Part shown: positions 26,166 to 34,284 of the stretch, piece after piece
How the letters are laid out: each line of letters begins with the position of its first letter
Position numbering within the stretch: the first letter of the stretch is position 1
DNA from: Ancylobacter tetraedralis
Lineage (GTDB): Bacteria; Pseudomonadota; Alphaproteobacteria; Rhizobiales; Xanthobacteraceae
Length of the DNA stretch: 64,000 nucleotides
Assembly (NCBI RefSeq): GCF_014195655.1
Contig: NZ_JACICD010000004.1
Coordinates: 1-64,000, forward strand
Reading direction: 5' to 3'
Program-made: the position numbers and the translations under genes
The notes under the pieces: generated by a model
What the model saw: only the letters and a program-made list of their open reading frames with translations
What the model was told of the DNA's origin: nothing
Databases searched by the model: none

Positions 26166-26804
26166 TCAGCCGGTGGCCACCTCGCTCATCGTCTTGACCA
26201 GCAGCACACCGACCGTGGCGCCGGCATCCTGCAGGCCGCGGGTCTTCTCCTGGAAGGCGGCCGCCTTGCCGTGCTGGGCCACCAGGGTCTTGGTGCGCTC
26301 CAGCGCCGCCTCGGCCTCTTCCGCCGCCGCCGCCAAAGCCGGGGCCAGCGCGGCGCCGGAAGCGGCCTGCGCTTCCAGCACGCGCGCGACCGGATCCAGC
26401 ACGTCGAGAATGGTCTTGTCGCCGACCTTCGCCTTGCCGCGCTCGGCGATGCCGGTGGTGTAGGCGCGCCAGAAGGCGGCCAGTTCCGGCGTGCCGATCG
26501 CGTCCTTGCCCTCCAGCGCCTTGGCGCCGCGCAGGAAGCCGGTGGCGGTGAGCGTGCCCATGGTGGAGGGCGCGGTCTTCGCCATGGTGGCGCCGGCGCT
26601 GCGCAGCAGCTTGGTGAGCCCCGCCGCCGGCCCTTCCGCCGCCACCGCGTCATAGGCGGCGGCGAAGGACTTCGCCATGGTGATGCCGAGATCGCTGTCG
26701 CCGACCTTGCCGTCGAGCGCGATCAAAAATTCGCGCTGCGCGGCGAACATGTCGCGCCAGGCGCGGATGAGGTCGATGAGGTCCTCGGCGCGGATCGCGT
26801 CCAT
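26166..26804 (-). CDS. dhaL: Dihydroxyacetone kinase subunit DhaL (or ketotetrose kinase subunit)
   Basis: A 212-residue ADP/ATP-binding subunit of a two-component dihydroxyacetone-type kinase. The Mg-binding Asp cluster is GKVGDSDLGITMA, the nucleotide loop is GATMAKTAPSTMGTL, and the terminal helices include GDKTILDVLDPVA and TRGLQDAGATVGVLLV. The start is ATG 26804, with AGGAG about 8 bases upstream and 11 bases after the dhaK stop. It follows dhaK in the operon. Related DhaK-DhaL pairs phosphorylate erythrulose in erythritol and threitol pathways; the adjacent sugar-type importer fits that better than triose metabolism (inference). Confidence 0.88.
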   Translation of the reverse strand: MDAIRAEDLIDLIRAWRDMFAAQREFLIALDGKVGDSDLGITMAKSFAAAYDAVAAEGPAAGLTKLLRSAGATMAKTAPSTMGTLTATGFLRGAKALEGKDAIGTPELAAFWRAYTTGIAERGKAKVGDKTILDVLDPVARVLEAQAASGAALAPALAAAAEEAEAALERTKTLVAQHGKAAAFQEKTRGLQDAGATVGVLLVKTMSEVATG

Positions 26805-26815
26805 GGGGTGTCTCC

Positions 26816-27817
26816 TCACGCCTTGTAATGGGCGAAGAACGGCGTGTTCGCCGGGGCGGCGATCAGCGGATCCAGCTCGGTGTCGAGCTTCAAGACCGAG
26901 ATCGAGGCGCCGGCCATTTCCATGGCGGTGGCGAACTCGCCGATCCAGACATATTTCACCCTGGCGCCCTTTTCCTCGAACAGCTGCGAGACGCGGCGGA
27001 ACAGGATGTAGAGCTCTTCCTTCGGCGTGCCGCCGAGGCCGTTTACCAGCACCGCGAATTCGTCGCCGCTGCCCGCCGGCAACTCGGCGAAGACACGGGC
27101 CATCATCTGGTCGACCACCGCGTCGGCGGGGGCGAGCCTGGTGCGGCCGATGCCGGGCTCGCCATGGATGCCCATGCCGATTTCCATCTCGTCCGCGCCC
27201 ACCTCGAAGGTGGCATGGCCGACTTCCGGTACCACGCAGCTGGACAGCGCGACGCCGATGGTGCGCACATTCGCTCGCGCCTTGTCGGCGAGGCGCGTCA
27301 CCTCGTCGAGCGAAAGCCCGTTCGCCGCCGCCGCGCCGGCCGCCTTGTAGACGAAGAAGATGCCGGCGACGCCGCGCCTTTTGTGCTCCTCGCCGACCAC
27401 CGAGGAGGCGACGTCGTCATTGCCGACGACCTGCTTCACCGTGATGCCGTCAAGGTCGGCCAGCTCGGCGGCCATGTCGAAATTGATGATGTCGCCAGTG
27501 TAGTTGCCATAGATGTAGAGCACGCCGGCGCCCTGATCGATGGCCTTGGTCACTTCGTACATCTGCTCGGCGCTGGGCGACTGGAACACGCCGCCGACGG
27601 CGCAGCCATCGAGCATGTTGTCGCCGACATAGCCGAGGAACAGCGGCAGGTGTCCCGAGCCCCCGCCCGTGGCGATGCCGACCTTGCCCGCCTTGCGGCT
27701 GGCGACGACGAGGCAGCGCCGGTCGTCGTTCACATAGGTCACCTGCGGATGCGCCCGGTAGATGCCGTCCAGCATCTCGTCGACGAAGTTCGCCGGATCG
27801 TTGAGAAACTTCTTCAT
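26816..27817 (-). CDS. dhaK: Dihydroxyacetone kinase subunit DhaK (or ketotetrose kinase subunit)
   Basis: A 333-residue substrate-binding subunit. The conserved GIATGGGSGHLPLFLGYVG near residue 48 and the covalent-binding His region MGIHGEPGIGR near residue 210 are both present, with EVGHATFEVGADEMEIG before it. In this family the ketose carbonyl is held covalently by the His. The start is ATG 27817, with AGGAC six bases upstream. No EI/HPr-like DhaM subunit is encoded nearby, so the pair probably uses ATP, as in Citrobacter-type kinases split into two chains. The operon places it after a complete ribose-type importer. Confidence 0.9.
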   Translation of the reverse strand: MKKFLNDPANFVDEMLDGIYRAHPQVTYVNDDRRCLVVASRKAGKVGIATGGGSGHLPLFLGYVGDNMLDGCAVGGVFQSPSAEQMYEVTKAIDQGAGVLYIYGNYTGDIINFDMAAELADLDGITVKQVVGNDDVASSVVGEEHKRRGVAGIFFVYKAAGAAAANGLSLDEVTRLADKARANVRTIGVALSSCVVPEVGHATFEVGADEMEIGMGIHGEPGIGRTRLAPADAVVDQMMARVFAELPAGSGDEFAVLVNGLGGTPKEELYILFRRVSQLFEEKGARVKYVWIGEFATAMEMAGASISVLKLDTELDPLIAAPANTPFFAHYKA

Positions 27818-27869
27818 TGTCCTGTTAACTCCCAAAGCTCGTTACCCAACGGCGCGTTGACCCGACGGC

Positions 27870-28901
27870 TCAGCTTTTCTTCTGCGCGGTCACGAAGAAG
27901 GCGGCGGCGAGCAGGATGAAGCTGCCGACCACGACGCGCTGCCAGGTGGATGGAATGCCGACCATGACCAGCACGCTGTTGACCACCACCACCAGCAGCA
28001 CGCCCAAGAGCGTGCCCAGCACCGAGCCGGTTCCCCCGGTGATGCGCGCCCCGCCCAGCACCACGGCGGCGATGACGTTGATCTCGCTGCCGACGAGGTC
28101 GAACGGGTTCGACTGCCGGTTGGCGCAGGTGTGGATGATGCCCGCCAGCCCCGCGAGGCCGCCGGCATAGGCGAACAGGAAGATGTGGATGGTCCTGAGG
28201 CTGTAGCCGAGGCGCTCGGCCACATTGGCATTGCCGCCCACCGCGAAAATGGCGCGGCCCATCAGGGTGCGGTTCAGCATCCACCACGTCCCCAGCGCGG
28301 CCGCCGGCAGCACGAGGAAATAGAAGGGCAGGGTGATGGTGCGCCCGTCCGCCGCGTCGAACTGTACCAGCGGCAGGCGCCCGAATGCGCCCATGTTCGG
28401 CGGCAGCGACATGATCCAAACCGTGCCGATGAAGGCGAGCAGGATGCCGCGAAACAGATATTGCGTGCCGATGGTGACGATCAGCGAGGGCACCTTCAGG
28501 TGATGCACCAGCAGGCCGTTGACGACCCCGAGCAGCGCACCGCCAGCCACCGCCGCCACCAGCACCAGCGCGATCGGCGCGTCGGGCCAGTGGTTCTTCA
28601 CGAGAAGCGTCAGCGAGTACATGGTGAAGGCGGCGATGGCGGTGAACGACACGTCGATGCCGCCCGCCGCCAGGATGATGAACACCCCGAGCGCGAACAG
28701 CCCCATCACCACGCTCGCCCGGCCGATATCGACCAGCGAGGACGGCTGCAGGAAGGCCGGGTTGATGAGGGAGACGGCGACGCAGATCGCCAGCAGCAGC
28801 GCGAAGGTGATGATTTCCGGCCGTCGGCGCACCAGCGCCATGAAGGCGTTCGGCCGGCCCGCGGGTGCGGCGGCGCTGTCGTGGAGATGGGTGGCGCTCA
28901 T
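27870..28901 (-). CDS. CUT2 sugar ABC transporter permease
   Basis: A 343-residue RbsC-type membrane protein. Key segments are FALGVFIILAAGGIDVSFTA, the coupling loop FAVGGNANVAERLGYSL and AVVLGGARITGGTGSVLGT. It has about 8-10 hydrophobic helices and ends with an Ala/Phe-rich helix and QKKS. Its start overlaps the ATPase stop by 4 bases. It is one of two permeases (the other at 31692-32687) of the second sugar importer. Confidence 0.92.
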   Translation of the reverse strand: MSATHLHDSAAAPAGRPNAFMALVRRRPEIITFALLLAICVAVSLINPAFLQPSSLVDIGRASVVMGLFALGVFIILAAGGIDVSFTAIAAFTMYSLTLLVKNHWPDAPIALVLVAAVAGGALLGVVNGLLVHHLKVPSLIVTIGTQYLFRGILLAFIGTVWIMSLPPNMGAFGRLPLVQFDAADGRTITLPFYFLVLPAAALGTWWMLNRTLMGRAIFAVGGNANVAERLGYSLRTIHIFLFAYAGGLAGLAGIIHTCANRQSNPFDLVGSEINVIAAVVLGGARITGGTGSVLGTLLGVLLVVVVNSVLVMVGIPSTWQRVVVGSFILLAAAFFVTAQKKS

Positions 28902-30517
28902 GGGCGGGACTCCGTCGCGACGGCAGGCCGCGTCTGGGCGGCGGATGCGGGTTTGGCGGCGAGCATCGCCCGGTAGAGAAGGTCCTCGTCCGCCGCCCGC
29001 GCGTCATGTTCGGCGACGATGCGCCCGCCGTTCATCACCAGGATGCGGTCGCAGTTCTGCAAGAGTTCCGGCAGGTCGTCGCTGACGATGACGAGGCCCA
29101 TGCCCTGTTCGGCGAGCAGCTGGATCACCCGGTAGATGGTGTCCTTGGAACCGACATCGACGCCGACCGTGGGACCGTGCAGCACGAGCAGCTTCGGCCG
29201 GATGGACAGCCAGCGGCCGATCAGCACGCGCTGCTGGTTGCCGCCCGACAGCGCGCCGACCGGCAGGTCGAGGTTCCGGGTGTTGAGCCGCATGTCCTGC
29301 GAAAGCGTGTCGGCGAGGGCGCGGCCCTTCGCCTGGTCGACGATGCCGAAGGCGTTGGCGAGCTGGCGCACGACGAGGGCGATCTCGTTCTCCAGGATCG
29401 ACTTGTCGAGGAACAGGCCTTCCGCCAGCCGGTCCTCCGGCACATAGCCGATGCCGAGCCGGATCGCCTGCGCGGGATGGCGGATACGCTCCACCCGGCC
29501 CTCGACGGCGATGCTGCCGTCCACCGCCGGCATCACGCCGGCAATGGCCATGGCGAGTTCGTTGCGCCCGGAATCGGCCAGGCCGGTGATGCCGACGATC
29601 TCGCCCCGGTGCACGGTGAAACTGACGTCGCGCAGGTAAGGCGGGCGGGAGAGGCCGCGGACCGCGATCAGCTCCTCCGTCCCCGCCGTGCCGGTGCGGT
29701 AGCGTTCGGCGTCGATCCGGCGGCCGGTCATCAATTCGGCCAGCTGCTGCTTCGTGTAGTCGGCGAGCGGACCCTGCGCCACGCACTGGCCGTCGCGGAA
29801 GACGATGGCGTGGCCGCCGATACGGTAGCACTCGTCGAGCTTGTGGGTGACGAACAGCACCGCCACGCCTTCCGAGCGCAGGCGCTCGACCACGGTGATG
29901 AGGTTGTCCACCTCGCGGCGGGTGAGCGAGGTGGTCGGCTCGTCCATGATCACCATCTTCGCCCGGGTGGCGATGGCGCGGGCGATGGCGATGAGCTGGC
30001 GCTGCGCCAGCGGCAGGTCCGAGACCACGGTGGAGAGGAAGGCGCGGTCGGCCGGCAGTCCGACGGCTTTCAGCGCCGTGGCCGCCGTCTCGCGCAGGCG
30101 GGCGCGATCGAACAGGCGGGCCAGCCGGCCGCCATGGGCGACCAGCTGCTCGCTGAGCGCGACATTCTCCGCCACGGTGAGGTTGGGCAGCAGCGAGAGG
30201 TCCTGATAAACGGTCTCGATGCCCGCGCTGAGCGACTGGATCGCGGTGAGCGAGCGGTGGCTCGTGCCCTCCAGGATGATCTCGCCTTCGTCCGGCGCGT
30301 GCGCGCCGGACATGATCTTGATGACGGTGCTTTTGCCGCAGCCATTCTCGCCGAGCAGGTGATAGGCCTCGCCGGGCCGGATGGTGAAGCCGACCCCGCG
30401 CAGCGCGTGCACGCCGCCGAAACGCTTGTGAATGCCGCGCAGCTCCAGGAACGGGCGTGCGGGCGTGGTCGCGGCGCTGGCGGCAGACGTGGCCGGGGCG
30501 ATGGAGGCGTGGGACAC
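28898..30517 (-). CDS. CUT2 sugar ABC transporter, double ATP-binding protein
   Basis: A 539-residue fused ATPase. The first domain has Walker A GENGCGKSTVIK, signature-region DLPLAQRQLIAIARAIA and Walker B MVIMDEPTTSL. The second half has LSGGNQQRVLIGRWL and LLVLHGPTVGVDVGSK, in which His-Gly replaces the usual Asp-Glu, so the second site is probably not hydrolytic. An Ala/Thr-rich tail of about 25 residues precedes the first domain. It overlaps the permease at its 3' end and follows the binding protein after a strong hairpin. Confidence 0.92.
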   Translation of the reverse strand: MSHASIAPATSAASAATTPARPFLELRGIHKRFGGVHALRGVGFTIRPGEAYHLLGENGCGKSTVIKIMSGAHAPDEGEIILEGTSHRSLTAIQSLSAGIETVYQDLSLLPNLTVAENVALSEQLVAHGGRLARLFDRARLRETAATALKAVGLPADRAFLSTVVSDLPLAQRQLIAIARAIATRAKMVIMDEPTTSLTRREVDNLITVVERLRSEGVAVLFVTHKLDECYRIGGHAIVFRDGQCVAQGPLADYTKQQLAELMTGRRIDAERYRTGTAGTEELIAVRGLSRPPYLRDVSFTVHRGEIVGITGLADSGRNELAMAIAGVMPAVDGSIAVEGRVERIRHPAQAIRLGIGYVPEDRLAEGLFLDKSILENEIALVVRQLANAFGIVDQAKGRALADTLSQDMRLNTRNLDLPVGALSGGNQQRVLIGRWLSIRPKLLVLHGPTVGVDVGSKDTIYRVIQLLAEQGMGLVIVSDDLPELLQNCDRILVMNGGRIVAEHDARAADEDLLYRAMLAAKPASAAQTRPAVATESRP

Positions 30518-30571
30518 GGGGTTTTCCTGACACCGGAGGCGGCGCGCGCCGGCAAGGGCGCGGGCAGGAGC

Positions 30572-30600
30572 GCCGGGGAACGACGATGGTGTTCCCCGGC
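30572..30600. terminator. Intercistronic hairpin after the binding-protein gene
   Basis: A perfect 10-bp stem (GCCGGGGAAC / GTTCCCCGGC) with a 9-base loop lies between the binding-protein gene (30620-31633) and the ATPase gene on the minus strand. Stems at this place in import operons commonly stabilise the binding-protein mRNA or partly end transcription. On the plus strand TTTT follows at 30601. The stem core is the same as in the hairpin at 26099-26137. Confidence 0.55.
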
Positions 30601-30619
30601 TTTTGCGGCTATCGGGCGA

Positions 30620-31633
30620 TCAGAAGAGGAATTCCTTGTAGTTGGCCTTGTCGGCGATCACCATGCCGTTGCCGACGATGAGCACGCCCACGCCCGGCCC
30701 CTTGGTGACCTTCACCTTCTCGTAGCCGGGCACGCCGAGATTGGCGCCGTCCTCGATCTTCTTGCCGGCGATCAGGCTCTTGGCGACCGAGTTCATCGCC
30801 ATGCCAGCCTTCTGCGGATCCCAGAAGCCGATGGCGGTGATGGCGCCGGACTCCAGCAGATCCTGCGAGGGGTTGGGCAGGCCGGTGCCGACCAGGCACA
30901 CCTTGCCCGAGAGGCCCGCTTCGTCGATGGCACGGCCGACGCCCAGCACATCATTGCCGGCCGAGGTCTGGAAGCCCTTGATGTCGGGGTGCTTGCGCAG
31001 GATTTCCTTGGCCTTCTCATAGGTGCCGTTGGCGTCGTCGAACGATTCGTTGTTCGCGTCGACCAGCGCCATGTCGGGGTGCTTGGACTTGGCGTTGGCT
31101 TCGCCCGCGCCGACCCACTGCATGTGCGTGCGGCTGCCGAGCGAGCCGACGAAGGTGGTCCACTTGCCCTTGCCGCCCATGCAGGTGGCGAGGCGCTCGT
31201 TGAGGGCGCGGCCGTAATCGGCGTTGTCGAACGCCTCGACGTCGGCGTTGGTGTTCTTCTGGTTGTCCGCCTCATGGGTCACGACGATGATGCCGCGATC
31301 CATGGCGCGCTTGAGCGTGCCCTCCAACACGGACGGGTCCATCGGCACCACGGCGAGCCCGTTCACGCCCTTGGCGATGAGATCGGTGACGATCTGCAAC
31401 TGCTGGGCGGCGTCGGCGGTGGCCGGGCCATACTGGGTGGCGACGACGTCCGGATTGTCTTTCTGGAACTGCTTGACGCCGGTTTCCATGCGGTCGAACC
31501 ACGGAATGCCGCTGATCTTCACCACGGTGGCGATGACCGGCTTGTTCTGGGCCATCAGCGCGCCGGCGGAGCCGGCGATGAGGGCCGCAGCCAGGGTCGA
31601 GCCGAGCAGAACCTTCTTGGAAAGGGTTCCCAT
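30620..31633 (-). CDS. Periplasmic sugar-binding protein of the second CUT2 importer
   Basis: A 337-residue type I periplasmic-binding protein. The signal peptide MGTLSKKVLLGSTLAAALIA ends near ALMAQ. The mature protein begins KPVIATVVKISGIPWFDRME, as in ribose- and rhamnose-type binding proteins. Later segments include GVNGLAVVPMDPSVLEGTLK and AGNDVLGVGRAIDEAGL. The start at 31633 has GGAGGAAACG directly upstream; an earlier ATG at 31657 has no such site. The sequence around DRGIIVVTHEADNQ resembles the autoinducer-2/erythritol/xylitol-type group more than RbsB, but the substrate is not fixed by sequence. Confidence 0.9.
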   Translation of the reverse strand: MGTLSKKVLLGSTLAAALIAGSAGALMAQNKPVIATVVKISGIPWFDRMETGVKQFQKDNPDVVATQYGPATADAAQQLQIVTDLIAKGVNGLAVVPMDPSVLEGTLKRAMDRGIIVVTHEADNQKNTNADVEAFDNADYGRALNERLATCMGGKGKWTTFVGSLGSRTHMQWVGAGEANAKSKHPDMALVDANNESFDDANGTYEKAKEILRKHPDIKGFQTSAGNDVLGVGRAIDEAGLSGKVCLVGTGLPNPSQDLLESGAITAIGFWDPQKAGMAMNSVAKSLIAGKKIEDGANLGVPGYEKVKVTKGPGVGVLIVGNGMVIADKANYKEFLF

Positions 31634-31691
31634 CGTTTCCTCCATTGTTGTTGTCACCCTCAGGACCAGTTTCGATGCGTGAGGGCGCGCA

Positions 31692-32687
31692 TCACACGAG
31701 CTTGGTGCTCTTGTTGGGAATGAGGAAGCCGACCACGTTGTAGCGGCCGACCGCCAGGAAGGTCAGGAGCAGCGCCCCCCACGCGAAATCGCGCACGAAG
31801 TTGGAGAGCCCGCCGAAATTCAGCATGCTGGACATGAGCTGCAGCGCGATCGCCGCCAGCACCACGCAGACCACCCGGCCATAGCCGCCCTCGGGGCGAA
31901 CGCCGGCCATGACGGCGATGAGGATGGCGATCAGCAGGTAGGACGTGCCGTAATCCCACTTCACGTTGACGTTGCGGGCGGCGATGATGATGCCGGCGAG
32001 GCCGGAGAGCAGGCCGCTCGTCGCATAGGTGGTGATCAGCACGCCCGTCCGGGGAAAGCCGGCATAGGTGGCGGCCTTCGGGTTGGTGCCCATCAGCATC
32101 AGCCACAGGCCGAACGGGGTGAATTTCAGCAGCGCGGCGACCAGCGCGGCGACGCCGATGAAGATGAGGAAGCTGATCGGCACGCCGAGGAACAGGCCGT
32201 TGCCGATCTGCGCCAGCAGGTCCGGGCTGCCCACTGCCACCGCGCGCCCGTCGGAGGCCACGACAGCAAGGCCGGTGAACAGCATCTGCGTGCCCAGCGT
32301 GCACAGGATGGGCGTGATGTTGAGGCGGCTGATCAGCAGCCCGTTGACCGTGCCGCCGATGAGGCCGACCAGCAGTGCCCCGATGATGAAGGCCAGCGAA
32401 TAGGCGCTGGACGGATCGGCGCTCGACAGGAACTTGCCGGCCACGACCGCCGCGACCACGCCCGACAGGTTGGCCAGCGCGATTCCGGAGAGGTCGATGC
32501 CGCCATTGCCGGCGCACATGGCCAGCATCACGCCGATGGCGAGGAAGCCGATTTCCGGCAATTGCCCGGCCATGGACTGGAGATTGAACGGGGCGAGGAA
32601 CGAGCCGCCGGAAATGGCCGCGCCAAGGCCCAGCACCGCCACGTTGATGACGATGAGCAGGACCAGCTGTCCGCCGGTATTCCGCAT
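31692..32687 (-). CDS. CUT2 sugar ABC transporter permease, first gene of the operon
   Basis: A 331-residue RbsC-type membrane protein. It has ISGGSFLAPFNLQSMAGQ near the N-terminus, GVMLAMCAGNGGIDLSGIAL in the substrate path and MGTNPKAATYAGF as the coupling loop. It is the promoter-proximal gene of the minus-strand import/kinase operon (permease, binding protein, ATPase, second permease, dhaK, dhaL). Two TTTASTAAA operator elements lie 27-55 bases upstream of its start, which is where a repressor would act. Confidence 0.92.
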   Translation of the reverse strand: MRNTGGQLVLLIVINVAVLGLGAAISGGSFLAPFNLQSMAGQLPEIGFLAIGVMLAMCAGNGGIDLSGIALANLSGVVAAVVAGKFLSSADPSSAYSLAFIIGALLVGLIGGTVNGLLISRLNITPILCTLGTQMLFTGLAVVASDGRAVAVGSPDLLAQIGNGLFLGVPISFLIFIGVAALVAALLKFTPFGLWLMLMGTNPKAATYAGFPRTGVLITTYATSGLLSGLAGIIIAARNVNVKWDYGTSYLLIAILIAVMAGVRPEGGYGRVVCVVLAAIALQLMSSMLNFGGLSNFVRDFAWGALLLTFLAVGRYNVVGFLIPNKSTKLV

Positions 32688-32713
32688 GGTCTCCTCCCGA
32701 GCCTGGTTCGTTT

Positions 32714-32742
32714 TTTAGTAAATTCTGACCAGCTTTACTAAA
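32714..32742. promoter_or_regulatory. Paired TTTASTAAA operators upstream of the importer/kinase operon
   Basis: TTTAGTAAA (32714-32722) and its exact reverse complement TTTACTAAA (32734-32742) are separated by 11 bases. Each is itself a pseudo-palindrome. They sit just upstream of the minus-strand operon start at 32687. A third, fuller copy lies before the divergent LacI gene. The spacing (20 bases centre to centre, about two helical turns) suits two repressor dimers on one face of the DNA. Confidence 0.7.
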
Positions 32743-32888
32743 TGCGTAGCAAAGCCTTTGGCAGGGTGCAAGCGGCAGCGTGGTCGGTTTCGCGCGTGTC
32801 GTGCCAGGGAGGAGGGGCGGCAACGGGCGCGCGCCTGACCAAATGCACGCCATGCCCCGCGACGGCGTCGGGATCGCGTGACGGTTGG

Positions 32889-32906
32889 TTTCTGGTATAC
32901 CAGAAA
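32889..32906. promoter_or_regulatory. Perfect 18-bp palindrome with TGGTATACCA core
   Basis: TTTCTGGTATACCAGAAA equals its own reverse complement. TGGTATACCA cores are typical of FadR-type (FCD) GntR regulators. No GntR-family gene is present in this window, so the site may bring the divergent promoter region under a regulator encoded elsewhere. Confidence 0.6.
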
Positions 32907-33125
32907 TCCTTATTTTATATGCATTGCAGCAAAGTTCTCTGTTGCCGTCCATCGCTCCGGCCCGTGCCGAGGCGCGCGCCGCGTGCGTCGGCTGCTCAAC
33001 ATACGGACGCTGCCGGCCCAATTATTGGGCGCCATCCAGGCGGTCTCACTATCCTCGCATGGCTCGGTGGCAAGGCAGTTGCAACGTCACGCTTTTTGCC
33101 TTAACCGTCGGAAAGAGAGCCTGAA

Positions 33126-33138
33126 TGTTTACTAAACA
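33126..33138. promoter_or_regulatory. TGTTTACTAAACA operator before the LacI gene
   Basis: TGTTTACTAAACA is a 13-base palindrome except for its central base. It contains TTTACTAAA, identical to the element at 32734-32742. It lies 48 bases upstream of the LacI-family ATG at 33187, suggesting autorepression. Confidence 0.65.
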
Positions 33139-33186
33139 AAAATCGCCCTTGGGCGGCTATAACGGCTCCAGGAAGCGCTTCGCGTC

Positions 33187-34275
33187 ATGAAAGCAAGGAA
33201 GTCTTTCACCATCAGGGACATAGCCGGAGCGGCGGGAGTTTCCCCGGCGACGGTGTCGTTGGTGCTGAACGGCAAGGGCGAGATTTCCGGCCTCACCCGT
33301 GCCCGCGTGCTGGAGGCGGCCGCCCGGCTCAACTATGCCCCGCGCATCGTCCGCACCCGCACGGAAGCGACCGGCACGATCCGCTTTCTCAAGATCGCCA
33401 AGCACGGCCATACGGTGAACCGCGACCACAGCGTGTTCGTCTCCGACTATATTGACGGCATGTCGGCCGAGGCGACGCGGCGCGGCTTCACGCTGGAGGT
33501 GGTCAGCCATGAGTGGCAGAGCATCATCGCGGTCGCTGACACGCTGGCGGTGGCGCCGGTGAGCGGTGTCATCGCGCTCGGCACCGAACTGTCCGAGGTC
33601 GACATAAGGGTGCTGCAGGGCGTCGGTCTGCCGACCGTGTTCATCGACACGTTCTACGACGTGGTCGAGGCCAATTTCGTCAACATGAACAATGAGGATG
33701 CGGTGTATCAGGTGCTGGCGCGGCTGCGCCAGCAGGGGTTCTCGCGCATCGGCTTCGTGGCGAGCCATGTCGACACCACGAATTTCCGCCTGCGGCAGGA
33801 GGCGTTCCACCGCAACATGGCGCGGCTCGGCCTCGAGGTCGATCCGGCGCATATCCTCTCGGTGGAATCGACCCATGACGGCGCCCATGCCGACACGGTG
33901 AAGGCGCTGGCCGAGGGCATCGATCTCGCCGATTGCTATTTCTGCACCAACGATGTCATCGCTTACGGCTTCATCAAGGCCCTGCGCGAGTTCAACATCG
34001 CCATTCCCGACGATGTCGGGGTGGTCGGCTTCGACAATCTGCCGCTCTCCTCCACCATGGAGCCGGCGCTGACCACGATCGACGTCTCCAAGCGCAAGAT
34101 CGGCAATCTCGCCGTCACCGTGCTCGACGACCTCATCAATGCCGCCGAGCCGCCGCCGCCGGTGAAGATCCTGGTCGGCGCCCGCCTCGTCACCCGCATG
34201 AGCGACCGCGGGCCGGCCGAGCCGCGTCCGGCGCCGCGATCGGTCCGCCGGCGCGGCGTCGCCGAAACCGCCTGA
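33187..34275 (+). CDS. LacI-family transcriptional regulator of the sugar/kinase locus
   Basis: A 362-residue repressor. The helix-turn-helix is FTIRDIAGAAGVSPATVSLVLNG, followed by the hinge helix RARVLEAAARLNYAPR. The effector domain ends with CYFCTNDVIAYGFIKALREF and VGVVGFDNLPLSSTMEPALT. A basic, proline-rich tail (about 25 residues) extends beyond the fold. It is divergent from the importer/kinase operon, with TTTASTAAA operators on both sides of the intergenic region. It starts a plus-strand unit with the racemase-fold and aldo/keto reductase genes and so probably controls both units. Confidence 0.92.
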   Translation: MKARKSFTIRDIAGAAGVSPATVSLVLNGKGEISGLTRARVLEAAARLNYAPRIVRTRTEATGTIRFLKIAKHGHTVNRDHSVFVSDYIDGMSAEATRRGFTLEVVSHEWQSIIAVADTLAVAPVSGVIALGTELSEVDIRVLQGVGLPTVFIDTFYDVVEANFVNMNNEDAVYQVLARLRQQGFSRIGFVASHVDTTNFRLRQEAFHRNMARLGLEVDPAHILSVESTHDGAHADTVKALAEGIDLADCYFCTNDVIAYGFIKALREFNIAIPDDVGVVGFDNLPLSSTMEPALTTIDVSKRKIGNLAVTVLDDLINAAEPPPPVKILVGARLVTRMSDRGPAEPRPAPRSVRRRGVAETA

Positions 34276-34284
34276 GGAGACGTC

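Noticed and set aside
28865-31723. 952-codon open frame on the plus strand
   Set aside because: It lies opposite the CUT2 ATPase and binding-protein genes, whose motifs are unambiguous. Its translation is rich in Asp, Arg, Gly and His without family motifs, as expected for antisense frames in GC-rich DNA.
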